Assembly (NCBI RefSeq): GCF_036324505.1
Contig: NC_086368.1
Location: forward strand, 16,576,378 to 16,640,377
Source of the DNA: Eleginops maclovinus
Lineage: Eukaryota > Chordata > Actinopteri > Perciformes > Eleginopidae
DNA length: 64,000 nt
Direction: 5' to 3'
The position numbers and the translations under genes were made by a program. Of this stretch, positions 1-64,000 are shown one piece after another. Each line of letters starts with the position of its first letter. The first letter of the stretch is position 1. Below the pieces are notes generated by a model. That model did not search any database, was not told the origin of the DNA, and worked only from the letters and a program-made list of their open reading frames with translations.

Positions 1-51587
<51,587 letters not shown>

Positions 51588-51860
51588 CGCCTCGGGATAG
51601 GTCTCGACGGAGAGAAACGATGTTGTAGACGGTTCTACAGCTGTGGTAAAAACTCAGATGAAACTCAGCGCTGCTCCCCTTCCGCCATCATCACCTACAA
51701 TTCAGCATCCCGCACGGAGCACGCGCACTGAAGGAGAGAGCGAGGGAGCGCGCTGACGCAATGGGTGGGAACTTGAGAGGCTCGTACGTGCGCGTTCACG
51801 ACGCTCGGTTATCTCAAATCACCACGCAAATACCTCTGAGCCGCTCTATGGCACATGACT

Positions 51861-53438
51861 GGAGACCACTGGGACCTCCCCGATTTAACCTGGGTCTTTC
51901 CCTCATATGGACCATTTGTTTTGTAACCTAAGCGACAGAAACATTACACATCGTGTACTGCGTTTTTTTAAAAGCGATAATCCTTTATCTTGTTGGTATA
52001 TATTCAGCATTTTCTGTAAATACTCCAGTCCACAGCGCAACATATTTAGACATTGGCTACTATACATTGAATTGATTATTCAACTGATAAACAATGAATT
52101 AACAATTTTAATAATCAATTAAAATGGATCGTTTTTCATTTAAGCAAAAAGGCTATAGGCTGAACCTTGTAAATGTGCATTTTGCTAGATAATCTCTAAC
52201 TAATCCAAACCAAATACTACTTAAATACAAAATACTATAACAAAAACAATTAGAATACTACAACATGTACACCGAAATACACATGTACAGCTATGGTGCC
52301 ACATGACACCTTTGCAGAAAAAGTCAATTTTATTGTGAAAGGCTCTTTACCATAATGATGGTCCCTGAATGACGGCTCTCCCTAGTGTACACCAACTGTC
52401 ACTACAATAAAACATGTTACTCTGGTTTAATAAAGCTAGTCTAGCTAACCTCCTAGATAAACATCGCTAGATTTGTGTTCAGTGACATATTGTAGTATGA
52501 GGTGGAATCCTACAATACATTCACTCCAAATATAAAATGCACTAATCCTCAATCACCCATTGTAGTCATACAACTTGAAAAAAAAAGGCAAATCTGGATT
52601 ATGGCAAGATATTTTCGTTGACTTTATTGTAGTATGAACTCGCAAGCACAAAGAACTGACCTCGGTGTACTGGTGAGCCAATTAACAGATACATATGTAC
52701 AAAAACACACGAGTGCACACATTCAACTTCTATTCACTCACTTTGAGTTCCCATTTCTGGTACAAAAATAACATAATAGATTTGTTTTCATTCACAGGAC
52801 CTCTTGAAAGGACATTCAAAGAAAATTATAAACCTTGATGCATCATGATGTCTTCTTTAGTTTAAAAATTGTCCATGAAACAAGTGATACAAAAGATGAT
52901 TTTTATGTTGTATAGCAAATTAGCAACAGAGAAGATTAGAACTGAAAAGCTCGGGGTGGATAAAATGTGGCCTTTCTTCTTTCAAAATATTCAGTACTTC
53001 ATTGGCACCATAACAAAATCTAGTATGGCATACAGTTAAGGAAATGTCGACGTATTGTTACCAAATTGTAGTAACAGTGCTTGTGCTGATTTCAGGACTT
53101 TGGGGAACATCTTCCAATAACAATGAATACTTTGATGGATAAAAAAGCATTCAGATGCACCAATGGAAACATGATTTTATCATATTTACAAAGCGTCAAA
53201 AGCAGTAGCACAAGAAGAAGAGCATTTACATTGAGATTAAAATGGTAGTACATACAGTATATACATAAATTATAAAATAACTGACCTTGGTAACATGATG
53301 GATTTGATGAAGAAGATGAGGGTCTGGCTAAAGTACAACACTAGACTGTCTTTATGAGAGTTTCAGGAGTGCAACAATATCATTTCCTCTCTGTGATTTG
53401 CTCAGTTACTTTCTTATAGAAGTTATGATTGTTTGTAG
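51861..53438. other. bsn-bap1 intergenic region including the bap1 3' untranslated region
   Basis: The segment lies between the bsn promoter and the bap1 stop codon. The right part should be the bap1 3' untranslated region, since AATAAA motifs on the minus strand occur at 52623-52628 and again near 52329. No open reading frame of note and no recognised repeat. Confidence 0.6.
52623..52628 (-). terminator. candidate bap1 polyadenylation signal
   Basis: TTTATT on plus gives AATAAA on the bap1 strand, about 810 bases past the stop codon. An alternative AATAAA lies near 52329. Choice between them needs transcript data. Confidence 0.35.
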
Positions 53439-61933
<8,495 letters not shown>

Positions 61934-62160
61934 CTTCCTCTTCGTGCACAGCAGACTAATATTTAAGATGTTTTCCAGTCCATTTCCGAAAGAGGGGTAA
62001 TAATAAACTTAAACGATAATCCGGTATCCATTCACGAGACAACTGTGGAGCTCAAGATAAACACAATAGACACAATTGGCCGCCTACAATCTACGTCATC
62101 AAGAAACGACGGGAGTCACACACAACACAGCCCCCCTGCAACTTCCTGTAGTCAGAACTA
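61934..62160 (-). promoter_or_regulatory. bap1 promoter region
   Basis: Just upstream of the start codon, on the bap1 strand, lie a CCAAT box (62075-62079), a CRE-like TGACGTAG (62091-62098) and a run of CpGs. No TATA box is apparent. Confidence 0.5.
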
Positions 62161-64000
62161 CAAAACAATGTAACGATAACTTCACAATCTGGAAGATTAT
62201 TTTTTTTAGTAAAGATGGAAATGGTGTACATACATATTAAAAGAAAGTTCAACGATGAGAGTTTTGTAATTCATGAAATCACGACTTTGGTACGGGATAA
62301 GGGTCAGGGCATAACTAATAACAAACAAACAAGCTGTTAAATGTATAACAATATTAATGATCGTAAAATTAACAAAACAACAAATGAACCCACACAAGAG
62401 CTTTACCTAACTTAGGTTATTTTGTAAAAAAAAAAAAAAAAAAGTAAGTTTCCATATGTTCAATCTGGATTCGAATGTTTTGTGTTTTAAAGACATAGTG
62501 TGTGCTGTTTTTTAAATTTAAAGTAAGATGGTAATCTATCAATGTAAAAGTTGGCTATGTTTGCAATGATGGGTCATTTCGGAATGTTTCATATTAATAG
62601 CACACCGTGTTCTACATCGGGCTTTTTAACTCCCGGAACCTTAGTTGGAGCTACCTCTACGGAGACGGTTTTTATGGTTACACTAAAAGAAATTGGAAAT
62701 TTGCAACGTTTATCAGTTGATTTAATTTAAACAGGTTCTGTGGGAATTATTTGGTCTGTCGGTGTATGCACAGCGAGGTTTCTTGAGGAGCACAGCGCAG
62801 CCGCATGCACGGTAAGATCATCAGCGGACTGATGTGTGTGTTCAGCTGGCGCTTCCTACCTAGCCGACAAGGATAGCCTTGTTGTATTTCAGGCTAGCAT
62901 TAGCGCCGCTACCGTTACCCCTGCTCAATATAAACGATTGTTATCTTTCAACGACATCCCACAAAACAGTCGTTTTTGGAGGGAAAGCTGTTTTTCCTCC
63001 CCACCCAAGTTACAATCAGCTCCCCCCTGTTTTGCTGCCATTGATGGACATTGAACGGTTAAACAACGACGTGTTTTAGCGTTTGAATTAGCGTTTATTG
63101 TTCTGCAATTAGCTAGCACGGTGTTGTGCTCACTGTGTCTGAATATCAATAATATTTATATGCATTAGGTTATTTAGATCAACACGCCAACCCAGGACAG
63201 ATGCTTGGAGTAAATGTCCATTAATAATCAACATTATACAATAGATAAGCTGCAGAGGTAGCTTCATGTTAGCGGCACAAAACCCTTTGGGTGACATCTC
63301 TATAGGTAGCCTCACCTAAACATTGATCGTTATTCATAAGATCACGCACTGATGAATATTTCTATCCTGTGGATTCAGATGTCTGACATTCAGTGCATGA
63401 CATATGCTAATGTAAACATACTGCATGAGGACAAAAGGAGCCTCATAATAGTAGCCTTATTTGGAAATACCACAACAGGGATAACTTCCATTCAATATGA
63501 ACACTAAACTTTTATGAATTGACTGACAGACATTATTTGTGCACCTGTACCTTACCTTTCACGGAAAGGTAGATTTTCCATGTAGTTAAGATGATTGTGA
63601 TCCAATTTAAAAAAGGACTCGGAGGCATCAGGTATATAAATATTTAAAGTCTAATTTCCTTATGACTTCTACTACAGAAAACAAGTGTTTTATTAGAAGT
63701 ATTGTGCTGTTCTTTTTTTCAACTATGTGCATGTGTCTTGCTTGTTAACTGCTTCAGATGGAACACATACTGTACTATACTTTGTTTCAAACATGTTATG
63801 TTTACTTTTGGCTCTATGATTTTATCATGCGGTGGCAAAGGTAACTTTGGTAATTCACACATTTTAATGACTCGATGGGTGTGGAGGACACGGTGCGTGC
63901 AAAGTTTTGGTTGTGCTGCAGCTTGATTTCCTATCCTCTGTAAGAAGGGTCGAACGACTTGTGAGGAAGAACGGCTGTCCACAGGCAGTTCCAACTTTAA
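62161..64000. other. region upstream of bap1
   Basis: It contains a poly-A run (62428-62445) and a CpG-containing patch at 62620-63060 with a candidate divergent exon. The remaining sequence to the window end has no gene I can confirm. Confidence 0.6.
62690..62811 (+). other. candidate first exon of a divergent plus-strand gene
   Basis: A CpG-bearing stretch ends in CCGCATGCACG/GTAAGATC, a strong donor with an ATG (62805) seven bases upstream. A possible later acceptor TTGTGCTGCAG at 63921 precedes an open frame LDFLSSVRRVERLVRKNGCP and QAVPTL to the window edge, but ATG-CAC-G joined to it would meet a stop immediately, so the first exon would have to be noncoding. No identity proposed. The left boundary is a guess. 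Confidence 0.28.

Overview
This window is eukaryotic nuclear DNA, almost certainly from a ray-finned (perciform-like) fish. It has GT-AG introns up to about 19 kb, very long CA/TG arrays, a decayed Tc1-type transposon and short dispersed repeats of teleost type. Two protein-coding genes can be read with confidence, both on the minus strand. Most of the remaining sequence is intron.

Gene 1 is bassoon (bsn), a giant scaffold protein of the presynaptic active zone. Its first coding exon is at 51409-51587, inside a CpG-rich promoter region. The gene runs leftward through coding exons at 44062-44452, 30508-31491, 10790-11581, 3202-9555 (one 6354-base exon) and 1-364, where the window cuts it off. 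The six exons join in frame and give about 3021 residues; human bassoon has about 3926. The model contains the MGNE N-terminus, two eight-cysteine zinc fingers each split by an intron, the long low-complexity middle, Q-rich coiled coils and the start of the region that holds the ERC/CAST-binding coiled coil.

Gene 2 is bap1, the nuclear deubiquitinase of the PR-DUB complex. It is complete in 17 coding exons from 61933 down to 53439 and predicts 739 residues. The catalytic residues Q85, C91, H169 and D184 fall at the same positions as in the human enzyme. Its stop codon lies about 1.85 kb from the bsn start codon, so the genes are arranged head to tail. The two proteins act in different places (chromatin and synapse), and nothing in the sequence suggests a shared function. 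A CpG and CCAAT-containing promoter region lies to the right of bap1. A possible divergent plus-strand first exon ends at 62811.

The bsn introns hold a Tc1 remnant (1762-3137), GAT-triplet and CA/TG microsatellites, a SINE-like tail, a relic of a P2X7-C-like coding exon (26463-26625) and a notable imperfect inverted repeat (33117-33346 against 34097-34354) bracketed by mirror-image CA and TG arrays. Several intronic stretches look like exons (28066-28113, 35439-35700, 36441-36645 and 40636-40771 on plus; 22136-22306 on minus), but I could not assign them to any gene.

I found no CRISPR array, operon, phage or other prokaryote-type system, and nothing I would call a new molecular system. The most useful leads are the inverted repeat, the unassigned exon-like blocks, and lineage-specific changes within bassoon: an in-frame minisatellite, an alanine tract, a glutamine tract and apparent loss of dynein-light-chain motifs.
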